The notes under the pieces: model-generated | Seen by the model: only the letters and a program-made list of their open reading frames with translations | The model's database searches: none | What the model was told of the DNA's origin: nothing | Source of the DNA: Mycobacterium sp. 852013-51886_SCH5428379 | Lineage (GTDB): Bacteria > Actinomycetota > Actinomycetes > Mycobacteriales > Mycobacteriaceae | NCBI RefSeq assembly: GCF_001665575.1 | Contig: NZ_LZSU01000019.1 | Coordinates: 310,001-374,000 of the forward strand | Length of the DNA stretch: 64,000 nucleotides | Direction of reading: 5' to 3' | Program-made: the position numbers and the translations under genes | Shown here: piece by piece, positions 35,524 through 43,893 of the stretch | How the letters are laid out: each line of letters opens with the position of its first letter | Numbering within the stretch: position 1 is the stretch's first letter

Positions 35524-37423
35524 CGGACCGTCCCCCATCGAGCACGAAGTGCTCCTCGATCGGCGCCCGGTGCTGATGCCAGAGGTCGACCAGACGCCAC
35601 GGGGTGGACACCACCACCCGACCGGAACCGGACCGGTAGTAGGTGTGCGCGTTCGGGGTGTGGCACCAGACGGTGCGCGACATGGCGTCGTCGATCTGCT
35701 CGACGTAGTCGTCGTAGGCCTGCCGGGTGACCTCCATCGTCGTCGCTCCGCGCAGCGCCATCAACTGCAGGCACTCCATGATGTAGTGCGCCAGCACCTC
35801 CATCGAGAAGTTCGCTCCGGCACCGTGTCCCGGGCTGTAGTTCGGCGCCGAGGTGATGAACAGGTTCGGAAAGCCCGGGACGGTTCCGCCCCGGTAGGCG
35901 CGCGGGCTGTCCCCCCACTCCGCCCGCAGGGTCTGCCCTTCCCGGCCCCGGATGTCCACGGTCGAGAGGAAGTCGAGGTGATATCCGGTGGCGTAGATGA
36001 TCACGTCCAGATCGATCTGCCGGCCGTCCTGGGTGACGATGCCTTCGGCGTTCACCGCGGCGGGCTCGCTGGCTTCGACGTCGACGTGGTCGCGGGTCAG
36101 AGCGGCGTAGTAGCCGCCGGGGTCACGGATGATCCGCTTGCCGTACGGGGCGAAGTCCGGCGTCACCTTCTTGGCCAACTCCGTGCCCTCACCGAACATG
36201 CGGGTGATGTACTCCGTGCACATCTGCAGCAGCACATCGTTGGCCGGCGAGATCGACAGGTGGTCTTTGGCCCACTCGGGATCGCGCAGGATCACCGGGT
36301 AGTTGTTGTCCGCGGTGGCCCAGTAGGACTTCAGCCGGTGCCAGTTCGCGTAGTACGGCACATGCCGGCCGAGAAAACGCCGGAACTCCGGCACGTCGTC
36401 GGACGCCCGCTTGCGCGGCGCCACCCAGTGCGGCTGCCGCTGGAACACGGTCAGGTGCTCGACCTCGTCGACGCAGGCATCGACGATCTGCACCGCCGTG
36501 CAGCCCGCCCCGATGATCGCCACCCGCTTCCCGCGCAGGTCGATCGCCGGATCCCATTGCGCGGAGTGCACACTGACCCCGGCGAAGATGTCGCGACCCG
36601 GGAGGTCGGGCCAGCGCGGGCGGTTGAGGTAACCGGCGGCGGTGATCACCACGCGGGCGTTGCTGATGCTCCGCTGTCCGTCCCGGTCCACCGAATGGAT
36701 CTGCCACTGGGCGCGATCCTCGTCCCACCACAGCGCCTCGACCTCGGTGCCGAACCGTGTGTGCTCGCGCAGCCGGTGCTTGTCGGCCAGCGCGATGAGG
36801 TAGTTGCGGTACTCGGCGCCCTGCGGGTAGTAGTTCGACCAGTCGGGGTTGAGTTCACGCGACAGCGAGTAGTACGCCGACGGGGTGTCCACCCCGATGC
36901 CGGGGTACGTGGTGGTCAACCACGTACCGCCGACCTCGTCGTTGCGGTCGAAGATCTCGTAGGACACCCCCGCGTCGCGGGCGGCGAGCGCGGCGACGAT
37001 ACCGGCGATGCCGGCGCCGATGATCGCCACGGTGGTGGTTTCGGGGATGGACACCGTCCGCGGCAGCGTCGGCTGGGACAACTGGAAACCGCCCTGCTCC
37101 AAGAGCAACGGCACGAACTCCGCCTCGACGTCCGACCCGAGCGCCACCGGGAGCAGCCGGGTGAACATCTCCGGGTCGTCGGCACGCCCCCGAGCCGAGT
37201 CCGGGAGTGCCAGCACCGCGTCGGCGACGGCCGCCACGAGCGCCTCCATCGTTTCGGCGTCGGTGACGCCCACCCGTTCCGGAGGATCCGGTACGTGGGT
37301 GATCGCCGGTGCGAAGCGGTCGATCACCGTGGCGTCGCCGGTCAGTTGAGCCAGCACCGCCACCAGCACCCCCGCGTCCGCGAGACGCAGATGGGCCTTC
37401 AGCTCCTCGGCATCAATGGTCAC
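35516..37423 (-). CDS. Baeyer-Villiger monooxygenase, 4-hydroxyacetophenone monooxygenase (HAPMO) type
   Basis: 635 residues. A helical N-terminal extension of about 130 residues (MTIDAEELKAHLRLADAGVL...) precedes the FAD motif IIGAGIAGIVAAL. The BVMO fingerprint FxGxxxHxxxW is FAGVSVHSAQW (residues 280-290) with IIGAGCTAVQ next to it. Extension and overall length match HAPMO-type enzymes, which turn aryl methyl ketones into acetate esters. GTG at 37423. Forms a unit with SDR 1; divergent from the acyl-CoA synthetase across a region with the island motif. Confidence 0.87.
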   Translation of the reverse strand: MTIDAEELKAHLRLADAGVLVAVLAQLTGDATVIDRFAPAITHVPDPPERVGVTDAETMEALVAAVADAVLALPDSARGRADDPEMFTRLLPVALGSDVEAEFVPLLLEQGGFQLSQPTLPRTVSIPETTTVAIIGAGIAGIVAALAARDAGVSYEIFDRNDEVGGTWLTTTYPGIGVDTPSAYYSLSRELNPDWSNYYPQGAEYRNYLIALADKHRLREHTRFGTEVEALWWDEDRAQWQIHSVDRDGQRSISNARVVITAAGYLNRPRWPDLPGRDIFAGVSVHSAQWDPAIDLRGKRVAIIGAGCTAVQIVDACVDEVEHLTVFQRQPHWVAPRKRASDDVPEFRRFLGRHVPYYANWHRLKSYWATADNNYPVILRDPEWAKDHLSISPANDVLLQMCTEYITRMFGEGTELAKKVTPDFAPYGKRIIRDPGGYYAALTRDHVDVEASEPAAVNAEGIVTQDGRQIDLDVIIYATGYHLDFLSTVDIRGREGQTLRAEWGDSPRAYRGGTVPGFPNLFITSAPNYSPGHGAGANFSMEVLAHYIMECLQLMALRGATTMEVTRQAYDDYVEQIDDAMSRTVWCHTPNAHTYYRSGSGRVVVSTPWRLVDLWHQHRAPIEEHFVLDGGRSDG

Positions 37424-37470
37424 GACACCGAGTATCGAGGCGCGGCAGGGTGCGGCCACTGCCTGTGCCT

Positions 37471-37498
37471 ACTGAGCGGGACAGCGATCGGGACGGGC
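37471..37498. promoter_or_regulatory. Island motif copies D and D2 (minus orientation)
   Basis: Read on the minus strand, TGTCCCGCTCAGT (37484-37472) and CCGTCCCGATCGCT lie next to each other between the HAPMO-type BVMO and the acyl-CoA synthetase. The left half of the consensus is preserved, the right half is weaker. Confidence 0.4.
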
Positions 37499-37523
37499 CG
37501 ACGAGCGTGCCTACGCTGCCGAC

Positions 37524-39098
37524 ATGGACACCGACAGCGTGATCGCGCGGGCACGTAGCCACTCCCTCGGTGACATCCCGCGCAGGTCGGCCCGCAGGCA
37601 CCCGGACAAGACCGCAATCGTCGACGGCGATGTGGTCCTGACGTTCGCAGAATTCGACCGTCTCGTCGACCGTGCAGCGGCAGCATTGCAGGACAACGCT
37701 TTCCACCCCGGCGACCGGATCGCGCTGCTGTCGCACAACTGCTGGCAGTACGCGGTGCTGGCGTTCGCCACCGCCAGGGCCGGCGTGGTGCTGGTGCCGG
37801 TGAACTTCATGCTGACCGCCGAGGAGATCGCCTATCTCCTCGCGCACAGCAGGGTGACCGGGTTCGTCGTGGAGAGCGGGTTGACGCCGACCGCCGAGGA
37901 CGCGATGCGACGCGGCGGCGTGGTGTCCACCAGGGTCGCGCTGACCGCCGACGGGCAGCCGGCGCCGCCGGAATGGGAGGACTTCGCGGACTGGCTGAGC
38001 ACCACGAGCGAGCCGACGCCGGTGCACATCGACGACGAGCAGCTGCTGCGCCTGATGTACACCAGCGGCACGGAATCGCGCCCCAAGGCCGTCATGCACA
38101 CCAGCCGCAGCCTGATGTGGCAGTACGTCAGCACCATCACCGCAGGCTCCATGTCGGGCGACGACGTCGAAATCCATTCTCTGCCGCTGTATCACTGCGC
38201 GCAGCTCGACAACTTCCTCGCCACCGACATCTATCTCGGCGCCACCAGCATCATCCTGCCGGGGCCGGATCCGGAGACCGTCCTGCGCACCATCGAGCGG
38301 TACGGGGTGACGAACTACTTCGCCCCGCCCACCGTGTGGATCAGCCTGCTGCGCTGTCCGGTCTTCGATGAGGTCGACCTGTCGAGCCTGCGCAAGGGCT
38401 ACTACGGCGCCTCGGCGATGCCGACGGAGATCCTCGCCGAGATCCGCGACCGGCTGCCGAATCTGCGGTTGTGGAACTTCTACGGCCAGACCGAGATGGC
38501 ACCGCTGGCCTCCGCGCTGGGCCCCGACGAGCAGGATGCGCACGCCGGATCTGCGGGCCGGCCGGTGCTCAACGTCGAGACCACGATCCTCGACGAAGAC
38601 AACTCCCCCGTCGGCGTCGGCGTCGTGGGCGAAATCGTCCACCGCAGCCCGCATCTCATGCTGGGGTACCTCGACGAGGACGCCAAGACCGCCGAGGCGT
38701 TCGGCGGCGGGTGGTTCCACTCCGGCGACCTCGGCTACTACGACGAATACGGCCTGCTACACGTGGTCGACCGCAAGAAGGACATGATCAAGACCGGCGG
38801 CGAGAACGTCGCCAGCCGAGAGGTCGAAGAGGTGCTGTACCGGCACAGCGGCGTCCAGGAAGTCGCGGTCTTCGGACTCAACCATCCGGTGTGGGTCGAA
38901 GCCGTCGTCGCGGCGGTGGTCCCCCGCGACGGGGTCCGCCTCACCGAAGCCGATGTCATCGCCCACTGCCGCGAACACCTCGCGGGGTTCAAGACACCCA
39001 AGCAGGTCTTCTTCGTCGACGCGCTGCCGAAGAACCCCAGCGGAAAGCTCCTCAAGCGTGATCTGCGCGAGCGGTTCCGCCTGCAAAACAATCACTGA
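37524..39098 (+). CDS. Acyl-CoA synthetase (FadD/AMP-forming class I)
   Basis: 524-residue adenylate-forming ligase that activates a carboxylic acid to its CoA thioester via an acyl-AMP. P-loop YTSGTESRPKAVMHTS (the usual second Gly-Thr-Thr region reads GTES), YGQTEMAPL, HSGDLGYYDEYG, DRKKDMIKTGGENV and the catalytic Lys in PKNPSGKLLKR are all present. First of a run of plus-strand genes: ligase, alcohol dehydrogenase, aldehyde dehydrogenase. Together these would convert an alcohol into an acyl-CoA for beta-oxidation. Confidence 0.9.
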   Translation: MDTDSVIARARSHSLGDIPRRSARRHPDKTAIVDGDVVLTFAEFDRLVDRAAAALQDNAFHPGDRIALLSHNCWQYAVLAFATARAGVVLVPVNFMLTAEEIAYLLAHSRVTGFVVESGLTPTAEDAMRRGGVVSTRVALTADGQPAPPEWEDFADWLSTTSEPTPVHIDDEQLLRLMYTSGTESRPKAVMHTSRSLMWQYVSTITAGSMSGDDVEIHSLPLYHCAQLDNFLATDIYLGATSIILPGPDPETVLRTIERYGVTNYFAPPTVWISLLRCPVFDEVDLSSLRKGYYGASAMPTEILAEIRDRLPNLRLWNFYGQTEMAPLASALGPDEQDAHAGSAGRPVLNVETTILDEDNSPVGVGVVGEIVHRSPHLMLGYLDEDAKTAEAFGGGWFHSGDLGYYDEYGLLHVVDRKKDMIKTGGENVASREVEEVLYRHSGVQEVAVFGLNHPVWVEAVVAAVVPRDGVRLTEADVIAHCREHLAGFKTPKQVFFVDALPKNPSGKLLKRDLRERFRLQNNH

Positions 39099-39119
39099 AC
39101 ACCCATTGAGAGGATCGCC

Positions 39120-40226
39120 GTGTTCCACGGAAGGATCGCGCGTTTCGACGCGCCCGGACAGCCCTTCGAGATCGAGACCGTCAGCCTGCCCGAGGTCGGG
39201 CCGGGCGAGATCCTCGTCAAGGTCATCCGGACCAACATCTGCGGTTCGGATCTGCACGCGTGGCACGGCACCTTCAACACCCGCGGCCTGGGCGGGCAAC
39301 TGCCCACCGTGCTGGGACACGAGATGGTCGGCGCCGTCGAGGCATTGGGCGACGGTGTCACGGCCGATTCGAACGGGGTACCGCTGAGCAGCGGGACGCG
39401 CGTGGTGTTCCCGTACTTCTTCTCGTGCCACCGCTGCCGCAACTGCCTGCTGGGCCGGCGCAACGCCTGCCTGAACCTCACGATGGCCATGCTCGGGCGC
39501 GCCGACCAGCCCCCGTACTTCGTGGGCGGCTACGGCGACTACTTCCTGCTGCCCGCGGGTGCGGTCGTCTACACCGTGCCCGATACGGTGTCCGACGACG
39601 CCGCCTCCGGAGCGAATTGCGCACTGTCGCAGGTGATGTACGGACTCGAACGCGTCGACCAACAGCTGGGCGAGACCGTCGTCGTCCAGGGTGCGGGTGC
39701 GCTCGGCCTGTACGCCGTCGCAGTCGCCAAGGCACGCGGGGCCGGTCAGGTCATCGCGATCGACGGAGTCCCCGAGCGCCTGGAGTTGGCCGCCGCATTC
39801 GGCGCGGACACGGTGATCGACATCAACGAAGCCGCCACGGTCAAGGATCGGGCGAAGATCCTGCGCGGACTCACCGGCGGACACGGTGCGGACGTGGTGG
39901 TCGAGGTGGTGGGCCATCCGTCGGCGATCGACGAAGGCCTCAAGCTGCTCGGTCAGTTCGGGCGTTACGTCGAGATCGGCAACATCAACATCGGCCAGAC
40001 CTTCGAGTTCGATCCCTCCCGGTTCGTCTTCGCGAACAAGACCATGGTCGGCGTCTCGCTCTACGAACCGTCGGTGCTCTCGCGTGCGCTGACCTTCCTC
40101 GAACAGCATCAGCACCGGCTGCCGCTCGACCGATTGGCCGCCGCCCAGTACCGGCTCGACGACATCAACACCGCGTTCACCGCCGCCGAGGACAGACGCG
40201 ACGTCCGCGCCAGCATCGTCCTCTGA
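39120..40226 (+). CDS. Zinc-binding medium-chain alcohol dehydrogenase
   Basis: 368 residues. Catalytic zinc ligands in NICGSDLH (Cys, His) and LGHEMVG (His-Glu); four structural-zinc cysteines in CHRCRNCLLGRRNAC; NAD-binding VQGAGALGLYAV. GTG at 39120 preceded by GAGAGGA. It lies 21 bp after the ligase gene and 37 bp before the aldehyde dehydrogenase gene. It is expected to oxidise an alcohol, perhaps one released when a Baeyer-Villiger ester is cleaved. Cosubstrate preference is not certain from sequence alone. Confidence 0.88.
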   Translation: MFHGRIARFDAPGQPFEIETVSLPEVGPGEILVKVIRTNICGSDLHAWHGTFNTRGLGGQLPTVLGHEMVGAVEALGDGVTADSNGVPLSSGTRVVFPYFFSCHRCRNCLLGRRNACLNLTMAMLGRADQPPYFVGGYGDYFLLPAGAVVYTVPDTVSDDAASGANCALSQVMYGLERVDQQLGETVVVQGAGALGLYAVAVAKARGAGQVIAIDGVPERLELAAAFGADTVIDINEAATVKDRAKILRGLTGGHGADVVVEVVGHPSAIDEGLKLLGQFGRYVEIGNINIGQTFEFDPSRFVFANKTMVGVSLYEPSVLSRALTFLEQHQHRLPLDRLAAAQYRLDDINTAFTAAEDRRDVRASIVL

Positions 40227-40263
40227 CCCCCTGACCGACATCCCCTCACCTTCAAGGAATCCC

Positions 40264-41682
40264 ATGCACGAGTACACGCGCACGACGCTGTTCATCGACG
40301 GTCGATGGGTGACCCCGTCGGGCAGCGGCGCCATCGAGGTCGTCGACCCCGCCACCGAGCAGGTGATCGGGTCGGTGCCCAACGGTACGGCCGCCGATGT
40401 CGACGCCGCCGTGGACGCCGCACGGCGCGCGTTCGATCCGTTGATCACCGTGGCCGAGCGGCGGGACCGTGTGCGCCGGGTCATCGACGCGATGGAGAAG
40501 CGACTCCCCGACATCGCCGAGACCATCACCCGCGAGATGGGCGCCCCGATCCGCATCTCCCAGACCGCGCAGACCAAAGTGCCGCTCGCCGTCGCCCAGG
40601 GGTTCGCCGGTGTCCTCGACACCTTCGAATTCGAAGAGCGCGTGGGCCATTCGCTGGTCGTGCGCGAACCCTACGGTGTCGTCGGGGCGATCACCCCGTG
40701 GAACTACCCGCTGTACCAGGTGATCGCCAAAGTGCTGCCCGCCATAGCGGCCGGCTGCACCGTCGTGCTCAAGCCGAGCAACGAGGCTCCGCTGTCGGTG
40801 TTCGAGTTCGCCGAGGCCGTCGAGGAGGCGGGCCTGCCGCCGGGCGTGGTGAACCTGGTGTCCGGCAGTGGCCGGGTGGTCGGCGAGCGGATCGCCGCGC
40901 ATCCCGATGTGGACCTGGTGTCGTTCACCGGGTCCACCGGGGTGGGACAGCGGGTGGCCGAGCTGGCCGCCCGCTCGGTGAAGAAGGTCTCGCTGGAGCT
41001 GGGTGGAAAGTCGGCCAACGTCATCCTCGACGGCGCCGACCTGGCGACCGCGATCAAGGTGGGCGTCGGCAACGCCTTCCTCAACAGCGGGCAGACCTGT
41101 ATGGCGTGGACGCGGATGCTGGTGCCGCTGTCGCGCTACGACGAGGCGCTGGGACTGATCAAGGCGGCAGCCGGAAAGTACACGGTCGGCGACCCCTTCG
41201 ACCCGGCGACGCGGATCGGGCCGTCGGCATCGGCCGCCCAACGGGACAGCGTGCGCGGGTTCATCGAGCGGGCCGAGAAGGATGGCGCCCGCCTTCTGAC
41301 CGGCGGCGCCGGGGCCGTCCGCGACGTCGGCTACTACATCGCGCCCACCGTGTTCGCCGACGTCGCACCCGACTCCGAACTCGGACAGGAGGAGGTGTTC
41401 GGCCCGGTGCTCGCGGTCATCCCGTTCCGCGACGAGGACGACGCCCTGCGCATCGCCAACGGCACCTCGTATGGATTGTCCGGGGCCGTATGGGCTCCGG
41501 ATCTCGACGGCGCCATCGCCTTCGCACGCCGGGTGCAGACCGGTCAGCTCGATCTGAACGGCGGGATGTACAACCCGGTCGCACCGTTCGGCGGGTACAA
41601 GAAGTCCGGCGTGGGCCGCGAACTCGGCCGCGCGGGGTTCGAGGAGTTCCTGCAGACCAAGTCCCTGCAGCTGCCGGTATGA
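40264..41682 (+). CDS. Aldehyde dehydrogenase
   Basis: 472 residues of the NAD(P)-dependent superfamily. TPWNYPLYQVIAK (oxyanion Asn), FTGSTGVGQRV (cofactor loop), Glu in LELGGKSANV and the catalytic Cys in NSGQTCMAW are all present; EEVFGPVLAVIPF and the C-terminal KKSGVGRELG are also conserved. SD AAGGAA upstream of the ATG. It follows the alcohol dehydrogenase, so the two probably act in series to make an acid for the acyl-CoA synthetase. Confidence 0.92.
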   Translation: MHEYTRTTLFIDGRWVTPSGSGAIEVVDPATEQVIGSVPNGTAADVDAAVDAARRAFDPLITVAERRDRVRRVIDAMEKRLPDIAETITREMGAPIRISQTAQTKVPLAVAQGFAGVLDTFEFEERVGHSLVVREPYGVVGAITPWNYPLYQVIAKVLPAIAAGCTVVLKPSNEAPLSVFEFAEAVEEAGLPPGVVNLVSGSGRVVGERIAAHPDVDLVSFTGSTGVGQRVAELAARSVKKVSLELGGKSANVILDGADLATAIKVGVGNAFLNSGQTCMAWTRMLVPLSRYDEALGLIKAAAGKYTVGDPFDPATRIGPSASAAQRDSVRGFIERAEKDGARLLTGGAGAVRDVGYYIAPTVFADVAPDSELGQEEVFGPVLAVIPFRDEDDALRIANGTSYGLSGAVWAPDLDGAIAFARRVQTGQLDLNGGMYNPVAPFGGYKKSGVGRELGRAGFEEFLQTKSLQLPV

Positions 41683-41686
41683 GCGG

Positions 41687-41703
41687 TGTTCCGCTCACCG
41701 GGC
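41687..41703. promoter_or_regulatory. Island motif copy E
   Basis: TGTTCCGCTCACCGGGC, four bases after the aldehyde dehydrogenase stop and 43 bp before the NTF2-like gene. It is identical to copy H over 17 bases. It marks a new promoter within the plus-strand series. Confidence 0.6.
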
Positions 41704-41746
41704 ACGCCCCTGTCCCCCGGTACACGCGGGGACTTGACTGACCGGC

Positions 41747-42232
41747 ATGAGCAACGACATCGCGCCCGCTGAACTGCAGGATTTCATCGCCGGCTTCTGG
41801 TTCCACTACGACGAAGCGCACTACGACGAGATGGCGGCCGCCTTCGCCGAGGATGCTCGCTACGTCAGCCGCAGCGACTCCGGCGCGAGCCCCTTCGAGG
41901 AGCTCATGTCGCCGGAGTTGAACGGCCGCGACACGGTGATGGAGTGGCTGTCAGAGCACCGCAGGGAAAGCCCGTACCCGCTGCGCCATCACGCCACCAA
42001 CCTGCATCGCACCGCGGTCGAGGGTGACACCGTGCGCGCCCGCTTCTACATCTTCGTCAACCAGATCACGAACTTCGTTCCGTTCGCGGTGTCCAGCGGT
42101 GTCGCCAACGTCGCTGTGCGCCGCGGCGCCGCCGGGCTGGAGTTCACCGAGATGGAGGTCATCCTCGACACGACGAATTCGGTTCTGCTGTCCGAACGGT
42201 CGGCCACCCCGGCATCGAGTAGCGCATCCTGA
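41747..42232 (+). CDS. SnoaL/NTF2-like protein
   Basis: 161 residues. The N-terminus FIAGFWFHYDEAHYDEMAAAF followed by FAEDARYVSRSDSG and a long strand RARFYIFVNQITNF is the curved-sheet NTF2 fold used by ketosteroid isomerases, dehydratases and ring-hydroxylating dioxygenase small subunits. No catalytic Asp/Asp-Tyr set can be assigned with certainty. It could be an isomerase or a dehydratase of a pathway intermediate, and it leads a new operon with SDRs 2 and 3. Confidence 0.72.
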   Translation: MSNDIAPAELQDFIAGFWFHYDEAHYDEMAAAFAEDARYVSRSDSGASPFEELMSPELNGRDTVMEWLSEHRRESPYPLRHHATNLHRTAVEGDTVRARFYIFVNQITNFVPFAVSSGVANVAVRRGAAGLEFTEMEVILDTTNSVLLSERSATPASSSAS

Positions 42233-42237
42233 GCGGC

Positions 42238-43098
42238 GTGAACGCCCGCGAGACCTTCGCCGGCGGCGTCGCGGTCATCACCGGCGCCGGGGCCGGTATC
42301 GGCGCAGGGCTGGCCCGTCATGCCGCCGGCCTGGGGATGACCGTCGTCCTCGCCGACATCGACGCCGGTGCCATCGCCGCCCTGCGTGCCGAACTCGAGC
42401 AGCAGGGTGCGCGAGCGGTCGACATCGTCTGTGACGTACGTGCTTTCGCTGCTGTCGAGGACCTCGCCGAGCGCACCTACCGGGAAATCGGGCCGGTTCG
42501 GCTGCTGGTCAACAACGCAGGCATCGAACAGTTCGGCTATCTGTGGGACACCCCGGTCGAGAATTGGCAGCGACTGGTCGACATCAACGTCTCCGGGGTC
42601 TTCCACGGTGTGCGCGCGTTCCTGCCGAAGATCATCGCGGCGGGATCGCCGGCGTGGGTGTGGAATCTGTCCTCGATCGGTGGTGTGGCGGTGGTGCCGC
42701 TGCAGGCGCCCTACATCATGAGCAAGCACGCGGTGCTGGCGCTGACCGAATGTCTGGCGTTGGAGGTGCAGCACGCCGGACACGACCACATCCACGTGCA
42801 GGCCGTGCTGCCGGGCGCGGTCGCCACGAACATCTTCGAATCCGCAGGCGGGGTCACCGACGGTGACGTCGGTGCAGCCGAAGCGCAGCGGGTCGCCATG
42901 CTCGACATCAAGGCCACCGCAATGGATCCGGTGGCAGCCGCCGAGGTGGTGTTCGACCAGGCTGTCGACGGCAGGTTCTACCTGCTGACGCAACCGGAGT
43001 ACGTCGGCTCGGCGATGGCCGAGCGGGCCGACGTCCTGCGCTCGCAACGGGCCCCCCTGCTGCGGACCACGCAGCGGTTCGACCCGGCGAAGCACTGA
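42238..43098 (+). CDS. Short-chain dehydrogenase/reductase 2
   Basis: 286 residues. Cofactor motif TGAGAGIGAGL, LVNNAGIEQFGYLW, Ser in LSSIGGVAVV and YIMSK. An Asp at LADID near residue 40 suggests NAD(H) preference. GTG at 42238, five bases after the NTF2-like stop. Its stop is one base before SDR 3. Substrate unknown; its position points to a hydroxyl or ketone of a pathway intermediate. Confidence 0.86.
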   Translation: MNARETFAGGVAVITGAGAGIGAGLARHAAGLGMTVVLADIDAGAIAALRAELEQQGARAVDIVCDVRAFAAVEDLAERTYREIGPVRLLVNNAGIEQFGYLWDTPVENWQRLVDINVSGVFHGVRAFLPKIIAAGSPAWVWNLSSIGGVAVVPLQAPYIMSKHAVLALTECLALEVQHAGHDHIHVQAVLPGAVATNIFESAGGVTDGDVGAAEAQRVAMLDIKATAMDPVAAAEVVFDQAVDGRFYLLTQPEYVGSAMAERADVLRSQRAPLLRTTQRFDPAKH

Positions 43099-43099
43099 C

Positions 43100-43876
43100 G
43101 TGGAACTCGCGGACAAGGTCTTCGTAGTCACCGGCGCCGGTAACGGCATGGGCAGGCAGGTGGCGCGTCAACTCCTCGCGCGGGGTGCGCATGTCGCGGC
43201 CGCCGATCTGGACCAAGCGGGTCTGGCGGGTTCCGCCCGCCATGCACGGTTGTCGACCCACGTCCTCGACGTCACCGACCGCTCGGCGGTCGCCGCGTTC
43301 CCCGAGCAGGTGCTCGCGCGACACGGCCGGGTCGACGGCCTGGTCAACATCGCAGGCGTCATCCACCGCTTCGCCCCGTTCACCGACCTGTCGGAGCGGG
43401 AGACCGACCGCATCATGGCCGTCAACTTCACCGGCACGGTGAACATGTGCCGCGCGTTCCTGCCGCATCTGCTGACGCGTCCCGAGGCGAACCTGACGAA
43501 CATGTCGAGTCTGTCGGCGCTGCTGCCCTTCGCCAGCCAGACGCTGTACAGCGCGAGCAAGGGCGCGGTCAAACAGTTCAGCGAGGGTCTCTACGCCGAG
43601 CTCTGCGACACCAATGTCCATGTCACGACGATCTTTCCGGGCAACATCTCCACCGAGCTGACCCGCAACTCGGGTGTCGAGATGCTCGATGCCGGCGACA
43701 AGAAGGTCCGTGCGACCTCGCCGGAGGCGGCAGGCGCGAAGATCGTCGACGGGATCGCCCGCGATCGCTTCCGGGTGCTCGTCGGTACCGATGCGCGCCT
43801 GCTCGACGTCCTCAGCCGCCTCTCGGCACGGCGCACCACCCGGCTGGTGGCCAAGCAGATCAAATCCGTCCTCTGA
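43100..43876 (+). CDS. Short-chain dehydrogenase/reductase 3
   Basis: 258 residues. TGAGNGMGRQ cofactor motif, AADLD (NAD-type acidic residue), LVNIAGVIHRF (NxAG variant), MSSLSALLPF and YSASK catalytic motif. GTG start one base after SDR 2's stop, so the two are tightly coupled. SDR 2 and SDR 3 are different from each other (about one third identical by eye at best) and so are not a recent duplication. Confidence 0.87.
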   Translation: MELADKVFVVTGAGNGMGRQVARQLLARGAHVAAADLDQAGLAGSARHARLSTHVLDVTDRSAVAAFPEQVLARHGRVDGLVNIAGVIHRFAPFTDLSERETDRIMAVNFTGTVNMCRAFLPHLLTRPEANLTNMSSLSALLPFASQTLYSASKGAVKQFSEGLYAELCDTNVHVTTIFPGNISTELTRNSGVEMLDAGDKKVRATSPEAAGAKIVDGIARDRFRVLVGTDARLLDVLSRLSARRTTRLVAKQIKSVL

Positions 43877-43893
43877 CGCTCAGGGAGTCGAAC

